A stretch of DNA of 64,000 nucleotides, from positions 510,526 through 574,525 of the forward strand of contig NZ_LT635836.1 in NCBI RefSeq assembly GCF_900128475.1. Reading direction: 5' to 3'. Below, piece by piece: positions 6,116 through 15,145 of the stretch. Positions within the stretch are counted from its first letter, which is position 1; each line of letters opens with the position of its first letter. A program made the translations under genes and the position numbers. The stretch is from Mediterranea massiliensis. Lineage in GTDB: Bacteria; Bacteroidota; Bacteroidia; Bacteroidales; Bacteroidaceae. The notes below the pieces were generated by a model, which was not told where the DNA came from, ran no database searches, and worked only from the letters and a program-made list of their open reading frames with translations.

Positions 6116-8572
6116 TTAAATAAACAGGTTCACATTCGCCTGGTCGGCACGATCCATGTAGGTGGCCACGCCGCCCACGGTCACTTCGTCCAGCAGCTCC
6201 TCGCGGGCGATGCCCATCATGTCCATCGACATCTGGCAGGCGATGAACTCCACGCCCTGTGCCAGCGCCTGCGCACGGAGGCTCTCCAGCGAATCCACGC
6301 TCTTGCGCTTCATCAAGTAGCGCATCATGCGGCTGCCCATGCCCAGCATGTTCATCTGCGAGAGCTTCAGCTTCAGCGAGCTGGAGGGCAACATCCAGCC
6401 GAACATGCGGCCGAAGATGTCTTTCTGCACGGCGGGCTTATTCACTTTTTTCAACACGTTCAATCCCCAGAAGGTAAAGAATATGGACACCTTCTGACCC
6501 GTGGCGGCTGCTCCGTTGGCCAGGACGAAGGTGGCAAGCGCCTTGTCCAGGTCGTCACTGAAGAGGATCAGCGTCTTTCCGCGACCGCCATTTCCGCCAT
6601 TTTCGGCCTCACAAACGCCGTTTCCTTTCTCCAAAAGCACGGTATAGCGTCCTTTCGACTCCGATTTTTCAATCAGTCGGTTGCCCGTCGTGTGGCACCA
6701 GGCCGAGGCGTCGCGGGCAAAACCGGCATCGGTAGCCACCACTTCCACGCGCTGGCCGGGCACGGCGGCGTCCATCGCCTCCTTGACCTTCATGATGGGG
6801 CCGGGGCATTGCAGGCCGCAGGCGTTGATGCGCACCACGGGGCGGTCGCACACGCACGACGCATTTTCAGCCTCTCTGTGCGACGCAGACGGCTCGCGGG
6901 TACAGGAACATGCCTCGGTGGGCAAAACGGGCGCTACGGCCGCGGAATAGGTCTTGTAGCCGCCAATCAGGTTGCGCACGTTGGTGTAGCCGCGCCCCAT
7001 CAGGATGCGTTGCGCCAGATAGCCGCGCAAACCCACGGCGCAGAACACCACGACGGGACGGTCCGTAGGCACTTCGGCCAGGCGCTGGCGCAGGTTGTCG
7101 AGGGGAATATTCACGGCGCCAGGAATGGTGCCGAAGGTAAATTCCTCGGGCGTGCGGGTGTCGATGAGCACAAGGTCGTCTTTCTGCGCTGCCAGCTCGC
7201 GCCAGGTGATGGCGGGCATGGCTCCGCTCAGCAGATTGGAGGCCACATAGCCGGCGATGGCGATGGGGTCCTTGGCCGACGAGAAGGGCGGCGCGTAGGC
7301 GTGTTCGGTCTCCACGAGGTCGTACACCGTTCCGCCGTGCTTGATGAGCTGGGCTATCTGGTCGATGCGCTTGTCCACGCCCTCGTAGCCCACGCACTGG
7401 GCGCCATAGAGGCGGCCCGTCTTGGGGTCGAAGGTCAGCTTCAGCGTCAGGGGCAGGGCGTCGGGATAGTAGCCGGCATGCGAGCCGGAGTGGGTCACGG
7501 AGCTCAGGTAGTCCATGCCCAGCTGTTTCAGGCGCTTGGCGGCCAGGCCGGTGGAGGCCACGGTGAGGTCGAACACCTTGGCGATGGAGGTGCCGATGGC
7601 GCCCTCGTAGGCGGTGACGTTGCCCAGGGCCATGTTGTCGGCCACAATGCGTCCCTGTCGGTTGGCAGGGCCGGCCAGGTAGTTCAGCCAGGGCTTGCCC
7701 GTCAACGGGTGCGGGAACTCGATGGCGTCGCCCACGGCATAGATGTCGGGGGCAGAGGTCTGCAGGTACTCGTCCACCCAGATGCCGCCCGTCTCGCCCA
7801 GCTTCAGGCCCGCCTCCTTGGCCAAGGCCGTGGCGGGACGCACGCCGATGGAGAGCAGCACAAGGTCGGCCTGCAGGGTCTTGCCGCTCTTCAGGAAGAC
7901 GGTGAGGCCCTCGTCGGTGCGGCGGAAGCTGGTGACACCCTCCTCCAGGTAGAGGCCCACGCCCTTCTCCACGAGGTGCTGGTGCACGGGGGCGGCCATG
8001 GAGTAGTCGATGGGGGCCATCACCTGGTTGCCCATCTCGACCACCGAGACGGCCACGCCGGCGTGGTGCAGGTTTTCGGCCATCTCCAGCCCGATGAAGC
8101 CCGCGCCCACCACGACGGCACGACGCACGCGCTTCTCCGTGAGATAGGCTTTGATGCGGTCGGTGTCGTCCACATTGCGCAGGGTGAAGATGCCCTCCTC
8201 GCCGATGCCCTCGAGGGGCGGACGCACGGGCGTGGCGCCGGGCGAGAGGAGCAGCTTGTCGTAGGTCTCCTCGTAGGTGGTGCCGTCGGCACGGCGCACG
8301 GTTACGGCCTTGCGGGCGGGGTCGATGGCCACAGCCTCGTTCTCCACGCGCACGTCGATGCGGAAGCGCTGCCCGAACGACTGGGGCGTCTGCACCAGCA
8401 GCTTGGCACGGTCTTCGATGACGCCGCCGATGTAGTACGGCAGGCCGCAGTTGGCGTACGAGATGTATTTTCCCTTCTCCAGCAGGATGATGTCTGCCGC
8501 TTCGTCCACTCTTCTCAGTCGGGCGGCGGCGGTTGCTCCGCCTGCCACGCCCCCAATAATCAGGTATTTCAT
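6116..8572 (-). CDS. CoA-disulfide-reductase-like flavoprotein fused to rhodanese, TusA and DsrE modules
   Basis: This 818-residue protein carries four modules in a row. Residues 1 to about 450 are an FAD/NAD(P)H disulfide oxidoreductase of the CoA-disulfide or persulfide reductase type (MKYLIIGGVAGGATAAARLR, then the single redox Cys42 in SYANCGLPYYIGG). A rhodanese domain follows with its active Cys in VVFCAVGLRGYLAQ. A linker contains two CxC motifs (ACSC and SCVCD). Next comes a TusA-like domain (CGLQCPGPIMKVKEAMDAA) and a C-terminal DsrE-like domain ending in FIACQMSMDMMGI. In known relatives such modules pass persulfide sulfur from one to the next. The start at 8572 is chosen because the nucleotide-binding strand should begin the protein; a frame from 8617 adds 15 unrelated residues. 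It probably acts in the cytoplasm on polysulfide, CoA persulfide or CoA disulfide. The exact substrate is unknown. Confidence 0.9.
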   Translation of the reverse strand: MKYLIIGGVAGGATAAARLRRVDEAADIILLEKGKYISYANCGLPYYIGGVIEDRAKLLVQTPQSFGQRFRIDVRVENEAVAIDPARKAVTVRRADGTTYEETYDKLLLSPGATPVRPPLEGIGEEGIFTLRNVDDTDRIKAYLTEKRVRRAVVVGAGFIGLEMAENLHHAGVAVSVVEMGNQVMAPIDYSMAAPVHQHLVEKGVGLYLEEGVTSFRRTDEGLTVFLKSGKTLQADLVLLSIGVRPATALAKEAGLKLGETGGIWVDEYLQTSAPDIYAVGDAIEFPHPLTGKPWLNYLAGPANRQGRIVADNMALGNVTAYEGAIGTSIAKVFDLTVASTGLAAKRLKQLGMDYLSSVTHSGSHAGYYPDALPLTLKLTFDPKTGRLYGAQCVGYEGVDKRIDQIAQLIKHGGTVYDLVETEHAYAPPFSSAKDPIAIAGYVASNLLSGAMPAITWRELAAQKDDLVLIDTRTPEEFTFGTIPGAVNIPLDNLRQRLAEVPTDRPVVVFCAVGLRGYLAQRILMGRGYTNVRNLIGGYKTYSAAVAPVLPTEACSCTREPSASHREAENASCVCDRPVVRINACGLQCPGPIMKVKEAMDAAVPGQRVEVVATDAGFARDASAWCHTTGNRLIEKSESKGRYTVLLEKGNGVCEAENGGNGGRGKTLILFSDDLDKALATFVLANGAAATGQKVSIFFTFWGLNVLKKVNKPAVQKDIFGRMFGWMLPSSSLKLKLSQMNMLGMGSRMMRYLMKRKSVDSLESLRAQALAQGVEFIACQMSMDMMGIAREELLDEVTVGGVATYMDRADQANVNLFI

Positions 8573-8693
8573 AACGTTGTCTTGTTGTTGGATTTTCGTT
8601 GTTGTTTTCAGTTTCACGTCGCAAAGTAACGCATAATTTCCGAGAAAAAATAATTTCCAATGGAAAATTTATCGCAAAAGATATTATTTTCTT

Positions 8694-8776
8694 GAGGAAA
8701 GCATCGTTTTGCGGGGAGGAAAGCACCGTTTTGCGGAGGAGAGAAACACCATTTTGCGGGGGAGGAAACGCCTCCC
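8694..8776. repeat. Degenerate tandem repeat with 22-bp period
   Basis: About 3.5 units are seen upstream of the flavoprotein gene. The shared core GTTTTGCGG or ATTTTGCGG recurs at 8706, 8728 and 8751 (steps of 22 and 23), and GAGGAAAGCA recurs at 8694 and 8716. No spacers separate the units, so it is not a CRISPR. The unit resembles that of the array near 34.95 kb (AAGCAATGTTTTGC). Confidence 0.65.
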
Positions 8777-8834
8777 CTGTTCCAACAAACTTTTTTCTGC
8801 CCAAAAAACTCAGAAAACACGAAGCGTTATAAGG

Positions 8835-9040
8835 TTTTTAACATTCAACAGTCAACAGTCAACAGTTCAACAGTTAGTCAAAATGAACTTCGACCTGAAA
8901 AGAAGAAAGTGTTAAATATTTTAATACTATATATAATATATAATATATATTATATATAGTATTAATTTTTGTCGCACGTTTTCTGATTTCTGATTTTACT
9001 TACTGTTGAACTGTTGACTGTTGAATGTTGAATGTAAAAG
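8835..9040. repeat. 206-bp composite palindrome in a 570-bp gene-free stretch
   Basis: The outer arms of about 46-48 bp (8835-8882 and 8994-9040) are near reverse complements and are themselves made of repeats of CAACAGT and TTCAACAGT. The centre holds a second, 45-bp palindrome (8921-8965, axis at 8943) of almost pure A/T with perfect 15-bp arms. A 7-base direct repeat AAGCGTT at 8822-8828 and 9038-9044 flanks it and may be a target duplication or chance. No coding potential was found between 8573 and 9144. It looks like a non-autonomous mobile element or a large cruciform. Confidence 0.75.
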
Positions 9041-9144
9041 CGTTTTGCAAATGTCAAGCAAGAAAAGAGCAAAATAAACAGAAATAATTTTACACAAAAG
9101 TACAACTATTGCACATAAATCATTACAAGAACAGTACACATCCG

Positions 9145-10323
9145 TTACCACCCCAGCTTCTCCAGCCCTGCATCCTGATACCACTTCAGGGAGCGGTAGG
9201 CCGCATCGCGCTGAGTGCTGCTGCCGGGGATGTAATGAGTGATGCCGTTGGCACCCTCCATGGAGAACATGCCGACAAACTGGGAATAGTTCTTGGGCGT
9301 GGTGCTCCAGTAGGCAATGGCGGCGTCGAAGGCCTGCGTCCACGTGGCATACGAGGCATCGTCGAGCAGCTGCTCCATGAGTTGCTTCAGGTCGAAGTAG
9401 CCCACGTAGTCGCGGCTCCAGCCGTCGTGGTCGTAGTCGAATACAGCGGCTTTGAGTGCAGCGATATTCACCACCTCGTCAGGCAGGAGCTGGGCGGTGA
9501 GCGCAGCCAGCTGCTCGAGGGCATCGGTGCGCATCACGCAGATAGAAACACCACCTGTCCAATTCGTATTAGTAGGGGAAGTACCATCATAGATTTCCTC
9601 GTAGGCGGCAAAATAGGCCTTGGACATCTCGACCTCCGCCTGGTCGGCGGCCATCAGGGGCACCAGGCGTTCGTAGGGGGCGCCGGGGCCGGGGTTCTCG
9701 GTAGGCGAACCGATGTAGTAGTCGGTAAAGCTGCGCAGCTCGTAGGCCACCTCGACGGACGACATGAAGCAGGCGTCGAACATCAGGAAATCGAGATGCG
9801 GGGCCGACTGGAGGACGGTCACCAGCTCGGAGAGGTTCATGCGATGGTCGCCGTCGGTCTTGTCCTGCCCCACCCAGCGGGTCGAGACCTCTCCGTAGGG
9901 CACCCATCCGTCGGCGTGCGACCAGTAGATCAGGCCGTAGCTCTCGGCCAAGAAGTCGGGGTTGGCGAAGACGGCGTCGAACACTTCAAGCGTCTCGTCC
10001 ACACCCACGGAGTTACGGTCGGCGTAGGTGCGCACCACGTCCTCCACCACCTGCCCGTTCTGCTTCTTCAGCTCCACGAGGCGGGGCGAGCTGCCTGTAT
10101 CGATGTAGACAAGCAGGTGCAGGGTGCCGTCGGGCACCTGCGCCATGCCTTCCTCCATTTCGGCCAGGTCTTGCAGGGCAAAGGAAGAGAGGTTGTTGTC
10201 GGCCGCCAGATAGACCAGCACTGTCCGCTTGAAGGGCGAAGGTTCGGGAGCCTCCTCCTTGTCGCACGAGGCCAAAGCCAGCAGCGACAACAGCATCACC
10301 ACGAGAACGTTGCGTCTGAACAT
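9145..10323 (-). CDS. Clostripain-family (C11) cysteine peptidase, lipoprotein
   Basis: This is a 392-residue secreted cysteine peptidase. It has a lipoprotein signal peptide with lipobox Cys20 (LLALASC), so it should be anchored in a membrane. The clostripain fold is recognised by TVLVYLAADNNLSSF at the start, the catalytic His136 in LIYWSHADGW and the catalytic Cys185 in LDFLMFDACFMSSVEVAYEL. C11 peptidases cleave after Arg or Lys. Related enzymes in Bacteroides include fragipain, which activates fragilysin; whether this one has such a partner is not shown here. It lies 12 bases after the small exported protein at 10336-10746 and is probably co-transcribed with it. Confidence 0.92.
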   Translation of the reverse strand: MFRRNVLVVMLLSLLALASCDKEEAPEPSPFKRTVLVYLAADNNLSSFALQDLAEMEEGMAQVPDGTLHLLVYIDTGSSPRLVELKKQNGQVVEDVVRTYADRNSVGVDETLEVFDAVFANPDFLAESYGLIYWSHADGWVPYGEVSTRWVGQDKTDGDHRMNLSELVTVLQSAPHLDFLMFDACFMSSVEVAYELRSFTDYYIGSPTENPGPGAPYERLVPLMAADQAEVEMSKAYFAAYEEIYDGTSPTNTNWTGGVSICVMRTDALEQLAALTAQLLPDEVVNIAALKAAVFDYDHDGWSRDYVGYFDLKQLMEQLLDDASYATWTQAFDAAIAYWSTTPKNYSQFVGMFSMEGANGITHYIPGSSTQRDAAYRSLKWYQDAGLEKLGW

Positions 10324-10335
10324 AGGGCCACCGGT

Positions 10336-10746
10336 TTAGTCTTGCGGTTTCTCGAACTTGAACTCGTCGGGCTCGATAGCCTGAAGCGTCTGCTTGCTTT
10401 TCTGATAGCCGGACTTCACCTTGGCAGCTTCCTTCTCGAGCTTGCCCTTGTTTTCCGAGAAGTAGATGACGCACGTATAGTTGGGCTTGTTCATCTGATA
10501 CTCCAGGTGGTTCTTCAGCTGGTAGGAATACATGTCGCGCTGGGGCAGGAAGCCGTTCTTGTCCAGCACCACGCTGTCCAGCAGCTGGACGGGGGTGTAA
10601 TAGACCACCGTATCGCTGAACGAAGCCGCCACCCCGAACACATACACGGGTTTCTCCTTTTCCTTATCCTTGTCTTTCTTCATCGTAAAGGCCGAGCAGA
10701 GCACAAAGGCCAGGGCCAGGGCCATAATCACACGCAGGTATTTCAT
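10336..10746 (-). CDS. Small exported protein of unknown function
   Basis: This protein has 136 residues and begins with a signal peptide (MKYLRVIMALALAFVLCSAF). A Lys/Asp/Glu-rich stretch follows (MKKDKDKEKEK). The mature part (PVYVFGVAASFSDTVVYYTP and SYQLKNHLEYQMNKPNYTCV) has mixed beta character and a basic, helical C-terminus. I do not recognise a named family. Its position just upstream of the clostripain-like peptidase, with a 12-base gap, makes co-transcription likely. A role as substrate, inhibitor or chaperone for the peptidase would be speculation. Confidence 0.8.
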   Translation of the reverse strand: MKYLRVIMALALAFVLCSAFTMKKDKDKEKEKPVYVFGVAASFSDTVVYYTPVQLLDSVVLDKNGFLPQRDMYSYQLKNHLEYQMNKPNYTCVIYFSENKGKLEKEAAKVKSGYQKSKQTLQAIEPDEFKFEKPQD

Positions 10747-10803
10747 ATCCGTTCTTGTTCTTCAAAAATCCGACAATACATTTATAGCGGCAAAGGTAAC
10801 AAA

Positions 10804-10839
10804 AAAAACCGGCAGGACTGCATGTCGCTGCCGGTTTTT
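10804..10839 (-). terminator. Terminator after rpoD
   Basis: A perfect 12-bp stem AAAAACCGGCAG/CTGCCGGTTTTT with a 12-base loop and flanking A and T runs could stop transcription in either direction. It lies about 35 bases past the rpoD stop and ahead of the small exported protein gene. Confidence 0.85.
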
Positions 10840-10874
10840 GAAATCTTTCGTTTGTCGGAAACCGATATTCCTAC

Positions 10875-11735
10875 TTATCCCAAATAAGATTTGAGCAATT
10901 TGCTACGATTACTTTGTCTCAGTCTTCTGATTGCTTTTTCCTTGATCTGGCGCACACGCTCACGGGTCAGCCCGAATTTGTCGCCGATTTCCTCCAGGGT
11001 CATTTCCTGTTGTCCGATGCCAAAGAACATCTGTATGATTTCCTTTTCGCGCTCGGTCAGCGTAGAAAGTGCTCTATCAATTTCCCTCGCAAGAGACTCG
11101 TTCACCAACGAGCGGTCAGCCATAGGCGAATCGTCGTTCACCAGAACATCCAGCAGGCTGTTGTCTTCTCCTTCGACGAAAGGCGCGTCGACCGATATGT
11201 GGCGGCCGGACACCTTCAGTGTGTCGGAGATTTTGTCGACAGGGATTTCCAGCTCATCGGCCAGCTCTTCGGGCGACGGACGGCGTTCGTTCTCCTGCTC
11301 GAACTTGGAGAAGGCTTTGCTGATCTTGTTCAGCGAGCCCACCTGGTTGAGCGGCAGACGCACGATACGCGACTGTTCGGCCAGGGCTTGCAGAATGGAC
11401 TGGCGTATCCACCACACCGCGTAGCTGATGAACTTGAAACCACGTGTCTCATCGAACTTTTCGGCTGCTTTGATCAGACCCAGGTTGCCTTCATTGATCA
11501 AGTCGGGCAAACTCAAGCCTTGGTTCTGATACTGTTTTGCGACAGATACGACGAAACGCAGATTGGCACGTGTCAGTTTCTCCAGTGCGACACGGTCACC
11601 CTTACGGATGCGCTGAGCGAGCTCCACTTCTTCTTCGACGGTAATGAGGTCCTCACGCCCGATTTCCTGCAAATACTTGTCCAGAGAAGCGCTCTCTCGG
11701 TTAGTGATACTTTTGGTAATTTTTAGTTGTCTCAT
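10875..11735 (-). CDS. rpoD: Primary RNA polymerase sigma factor (short sigma-70)
   Basis: This is the housekeeping sigma factor, 286 residues, with regions 1.2 to 4 but no region 1.1, as in the primary sigma of Bacteroides. Region 2 is [20 protein letters not shown] with [19 protein letters not shown] and the promoter-melting [20 protein letters not shown]. Region 3 starts near [10 protein letters not shown]. Region 4 ends with the helix-turn-helix [20 protein letters not shown]. The ATG at 11735 ([15 protein letters not shown]) matches the family start; a longer frame to 11813 has an unrelated extension. A -7 box lies at 11767-11760 and a terminator at 10839-10804, so it seems to be a single-gene unit. 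It is the factor that would read the TAnnTTTG promoters in this window. Confidence 0.96.
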   Translation of the reverse strand: MRQLKITKSITNRESASLDKYLQEIGREDLITVEEEVELAQRIRKGDRVALEKLTRANLRFVVSVAKQYQNQGLSLPDLINEGNLGLIKAAEKFDETRGFKFISYAVWWIRQSILQALAEQSRIVRLPLNQVGSLNKISKAFSKFEQENERRPSPEELADELEIPVDKISDTLKVSGRHISVDAPFVEGEDNSLLDVLVNDDSPMADRSLVNESLAREIDRALSTLTEREKEIIQMFFGIGQQEMTLEEIGDKFGLTRERVRQIKEKAIRRLRQSNRSKLLKSYLG

Positions 11736-11759
11736 TCTTCTATACACATATTGGGTTGA

Positions 11760-11767
11760 CAAAGTTA
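11760..11767 (-). promoter_or_regulatory. -7 promoter box of rpoD
   Basis: On the minus strand TAACTTTG fits TAnnTTTG. It ends 25 bases upstream of the rpoD ATG. The -33 region is not clear. Confidence 0.6.
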
Positions 11768-11867
11768 CGACAAAAAATCGGAATACTGCCAATCTTTTGC
11801 CTTCTTTTTTCAATCCGGTTCAACAAAAAGTTCGGAAAGCCCTTTCCTCGCTCCCCCATCCTACTAC

Positions 11868-11904
11868 AAAAAGAGTGCCGACAAGCAACTTGCCGGCACT
11901 TTCT
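11868..11904 (-). terminator. Terminator after the HtrA protease gene
   Basis: The stem AGTGCCG (11874-11880) / CGGCACT (11894-11900), extended by A/T pairs on both sides, has a 13-base loop. On the minus strand it is followed by TCTTTTT. It lies about 100 bases past the stop at 12001. Confidence 0.7.
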
Positions 11905-12000
11905 ACAAGATAAATTAAACAAACTTCAACCTTCTTACCTTATCAAAAGAGTCTAACTTATCTTATGATTAATGTAAACCAAATATATGCTGTCTGGCGC

Positions 12001-13536
12001 TTATTCCTGGCTCAGGTCGACCGCATAGCTGGCGCGCTTGCCCGAGGGGAACATACCGGTGATGAAGAGCACCTGCTCGGGGGTCTGCGTGGCAGCCTTG
12101 AGCACGTCTTCCAGGTCTTCGACCGTCTTCATCGGCTGGCCGTTGGCCTTCAGGATGATGAAGCCCTTGCGGATGCCCGCGTCGGCCATCTTGCCGTCGC
12201 TGACGCCTGTCACTTCGAGTCCGTAGCCCAGGTTGAGCTGGCGGCGCAGGTCGGCGTCAACCGGCTTGAAGGCAGCACCCAGGATTTCCATACCGGCATT
12301 CTTGACAACCTTTGTGTTGCCCTGGGCGTTCTTCAGCGTGATGGTCACTTCCTTTTCCTTCTTGTCGCGGACAATGGTGAGCTGCACCTTGTCGCCCGGA
12401 CGATGCTTGGAGAGGGCTTCCTGCAGGTCGGTGAACTTGTGGAGCTTCTTGCCGTCCAGCTTCGTGATGACGTCGTTTTCCTTCAGGATACCTGCAGCTG
12501 AACCACCTTCTATGACTTGAGCCACCAGGATACCATCCTTTACGCCCAGCTCTTCCATGCGCTTCTCCATCTCCTTCACCACTTCGTCGTCCATCTGCAG
12601 GTCGGTCGTGAAGTCACCGCCCTTGATGCCCAGCAGGGCACGCTGTACGGTACCATATACCTTGAGGTCGGAAACGACCTTCGTCATCAGGTTGGTAGGG
12701 ATGGCAAAGCCATAGCCCGAATAGGCGCCCGTAGGCGAGTAAAGCATGGCGTTGATGCCCACCAGTTCGCCGGCGGCGTTCACCAGGGCACCACCACTGT
12801 TACCCGAGTTGATGGCGGCATCCGTCTGGATGAACGACTGGATGCTGGCAGCCTGTCCGTTGGCGGCCGTCGTGCCGATGGAACGTGCCTTGGCACTCAC
12901 GATACCTGCCGTGACGGTAGAGTTCAGGTTGAAGGGGTTGCCCACGGCCAATACCCACTCGCCCACCTTCAGGGCATCGGAGTCGCCCACAGGGATGGTG
13001 GGGAAGTCGTCGCCCTCAATCTTCAGCAGGGCCAGGTCGGTGTCGGGGTCGGTACCGATGACACGTCCCTTCAGTTCACGTTCGTCGTTGAGCTTGACGG
13101 TGATTTCGTCAGCACCCTCGACCACGTGGTTGTTCGTCACGATGTATCCGTCCTTCGAGATGATGACGCCCGAGCCGAAGCCCACACGCGGCTGCGTCTG
13201 AATCTGGCGTTGCTGGCCGCGGCCGTCGCCGAAGAACCAGTCGAAGAAGTCGGGTTGCGTCTGGATGGTGCGCGTCTTGCTCAGCTCCGTAGCGCGGATG
13301 TGAACCACGGCGTGTACCGAACTTTCGGCGGCCTTCGTCAGGTCGACCGGCTGGGCATTGGCGGCACCCAGACCTGCCAATCTTATATTATTGGGGTTCT
13401 GCTGGAAAAGCTCGCTGAAAGCGGCATTCTCCATCTGTTGTCTGGCCATCAGCTTGTAGGCCGTAAACCCACCTATCGCGGAACTCAGGAGTACGCCTGC
13501 TGCCACTCCCATTACCATTTTCGTTGTCCGTTTCAT
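12001..13536 (-). CDS. Do/HtrA-family periplasmic serine protease
   Basis: This 511-residue DegP/DegQ-type protease-chaperone removes or refolds damaged envelope proteins. A signal or anchor helix is at the N-terminus (VMGVAAGVLLSSAIGGFTAY). The trypsin-like domain has the full triad: His137 in IVTNNHVVEGA, Asp167 in PDTDLALLKIE and Ser247 in INSGNSGGALVNAAG. Two PDZ domains follow (first around GILVAQVIEGGSAAGILKEN, second around GLEVTGVSDGKMADAGIRKG). It is transcribed alone, with a terminator at 11904-11868. No clear -7 box was found in the 265-base upstream gap, where I see nothing else. It serves as an in-window standard for the degenerate homologue at 38360-40057. Confidence 0.96.
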   Translation of the reverse strand: MKRTTKMVMGVAAGVLLSSAIGGFTAYKLMARQQMENAAFSELFQQNPNNIRLAGLGAANAQPVDLTKAAESSVHAVVHIRATELSKTRTIQTQPDFFDWFFGDGRGQQRQIQTQPRVGFGSGVIISKDGYIVTNNHVVEGADEITVKLNDERELKGRVIGTDPDTDLALLKIEGDDFPTIPVGDSDALKVGEWVLAVGNPFNLNSTVTAGIVSAKARSIGTTAANGQAASIQSFIQTDAAINSGNSGGALVNAAGELVGINAMLYSPTGAYSGYGFAIPTNLMTKVVSDLKVYGTVQRALLGIKGGDFTTDLQMDDEVVKEMEKRMEELGVKDGILVAQVIEGGSAAGILKENDVITKLDGKKLHKFTDLQEALSKHRPGDKVQLTIVRDKKEKEVTITLKNAQGNTKVVKNAGMEILGAAFKPVDADLRRQLNLGYGLEVTGVSDGKMADAGIRKGFIILKANGQPMKTVEDLEDVLKAATQTPEQVLFITGMFPSGKRASYAVDLSQE

Positions 13537-13802
13537 AATCTTATCTCTTTAAAGTGTTAATATTCGAGTTCGTTTTAACTTTATGACGTTAAAATAACGA
13601 CAAAAACCGTTCAGTTATTCACCCTGTCATACTTTTTTGTTCTCTTTTAACAGAGCCTATTTTGAGCTTAACAGCGATTAACGGCCCAAGCTGCCAAATT
13701 AGCATTTCTGCACGTTTCCTGCCACGTTAACACTTTGAGCGTTAGAGGCTAAAAAAAATGTTTCCACCTCTAAAGAGATGCTTCACGCCCTGCGGAGAGG
13801 AG

Positions 13803-15140
13803 TCAATAGTTCAGGTACTCGATGTCCATGTGATAGCTCCAGCGGTCGAAGTACAGGTTGCCGCCGGCCCACTCCACCTCGCCGCGCTGGAAGTCCACCG
13901 TCTCGCTTCGCGGATATTTCTTTTCGGGCACCAGCGGCATGCCATAGTCCTGGTTCACCACCATGCGCCACGAGTCGATGCCGCCCAGGTAGAAATGGGG
14001 CTTGCCCACTTCCTCGGCATAGGTTGCCAGGCCGAACGACTGGTCGACAGGCACCCATCCGATGCCTTCGAAGTAAACCTCGCCCCAGTCGTGCAGGTTC
14101 CACGCGCCGGGTTGCATCATGAAGCCGCTCTGGAAGTGGGCAGGGATGCCCGACAGACGGCACAGGGTGACAAAGAGCAGGGTCACCTGCCCGCAATCGC
14201 CATGACCGTTCTCCAGCACATAGAGGGGGATGTTGTCGATGGTCGAGTACTCGCGCGCCGAAGCCCAGGGGAAGTGGTAGTGCACCCAGCGGAAGATGCG
14301 GCAGGCCTTCAGATAGGGATTGTCCTCGCCTTCTGTCAATTTGTCAGCCAACTGACGCAGGCGGGTCGTGAAGACGATGTGGCGGTCGCGTTCGGACGTA
14401 TAGTATTTGTAGAGTTCCGACGAGGTGTCGTAGGGTTGCACGTCGGAGGGACGGATGTCGTGCCACTCGCCGTAGGAGGTGTATTCGAACGTTTCCGAGA
14501 AGACCGTGGGCTGTCCGCTCACCGCCCGCTTCTCCATGTAGAGGGTGCTGTGGGCCGTGCCTTCCGTGGTGAGCGTGTACGAAGGTTCGCTGGCCGCGAT
14601 GAGCTTCACGTCCTGCTGGCGGGGTATGTCCGTGCGGGGAAAGGGAAGCCAGCAGCGCACCACCTCGCCCGCAGGTACGGCGTTGGTGTCGACGGTCAGC
14701 GTATAGGTGACGCGCATGCGCTTGGGAGCCGCCAGGCAGGAGTCGCCACGTCCGTCGGTGGCGGCCAGAATTTCGGGCAGGTTCTCGGCATTCACACGGT
14801 CGCTGGTACTCGCCTGCTCACCCTCCATCGCCAGCTTCCGTTCGCGGCACAGGGAGTCGATGCGGAAAAGGTTGGGACCCGCATTGCGGAAGTAGCGCTT
14901 CTCGCCATCGAGCATCATGCACTCCAACGCGCCCGACTCTTCCCATTGGCGCATCTGCTCGTCGGTCACGTCGGGCAGGTAGCGGCGGATGTAATCTTTC
15001 ACTTGCGCCTCCGTCAGGCAGAAATCAGTCAGGAGGCGTTGGTGCAGGTCGGCCTCCCACGAGTAGGAAGCGTCGGACGCCTTGCGATTGCAAGCCGAAA
15101 AGGCCAGCAGAAACAGGACAAGATAAAGCAGATTCTTCAT
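13803..15140 (-). CDS. Transglutaminase-like domain lipoprotein
   Basis: This is a 445-residue exported lipoprotein (lipobox Cys17 in LLAFSACNRK). The N-terminal half is beta-rich. The papain-like transglutaminase core carries Cys316 in ENGHGDCGQVTLLFVTLCR, His350 in GAWNLHDWGEVY and Asp366 in GWVPVDQSFG, a complete Cys-His-Asp triad. Many bacterial members act as peptidases rather than cross-linkers. It is the last gene after the NlpC/P60 endopeptidase and the Ala-Glu epimerase on the same strand, so a role in handling cell-wall peptides is a reasonable inference. The start at 15140 is chosen because a frame from 15191 would translate a palindromic repeat. That repeat fills the gap to the epimerase gene. 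Confidence 0.9.
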   Translation of the reverse strand: MKNLLYLVLFLLAFSACNRKASDASYSWEADLHQRLLTDFCLTEAQVKDYIRRYLPDVTDEQMRQWEESGALECMMLDGEKRYFRNAGPNLFRIDSLCRERKLAMEGEQASTSDRVNAENLPEILAATDGRGDSCLAAPKRMRVTYTLTVDTNAVPAGEVVRCWLPFPRTDIPRQQDVKLIAASEPSYTLTTEGTAHSTLYMEKRAVSGQPTVFSETFEYTSYGEWHDIRPSDVQPYDTSSELYKYYTSERDRHIVFTTRLRQLADKLTEGEDNPYLKACRIFRWVHYHFPWASAREYSTIDNIPLYVLENGHGDCGQVTLLFVTLCRLSGIPAHFQSGFMMQPGAWNLHDWGEVYFEGIGWVPVDQSFGLATYAEEVGKPHFYLGGIDSWRMVVNQDYGMPLVPEKKYPRSETVDFQRGEVEWAGGNLYFDRWSYHMDIEYLNY

Positions 15141-15145
15141 ACATT

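Noticed and set aside
6047..8629. An 860-codon open frame opposite the flavoprotein gene
   Set aside because: It is a by-product of GC-rich codon use on the other strand; the product is His/Gly/Ala/Leu-rich without any domain, while the minus-strand protein has four clear modules. Similar long frames at 3584-5548, 9109-10887, 27462-30212 and 18044-19264 were rejected for the same reason.
13537..13802. Regulatory structure upstream of the HtrA protease gene
   Set aside because: A weak TTAGAGG/CCTCTAA pairing near 13743-13774 and scattered A/T runs were seen, but no consistent promoter box or repeat.
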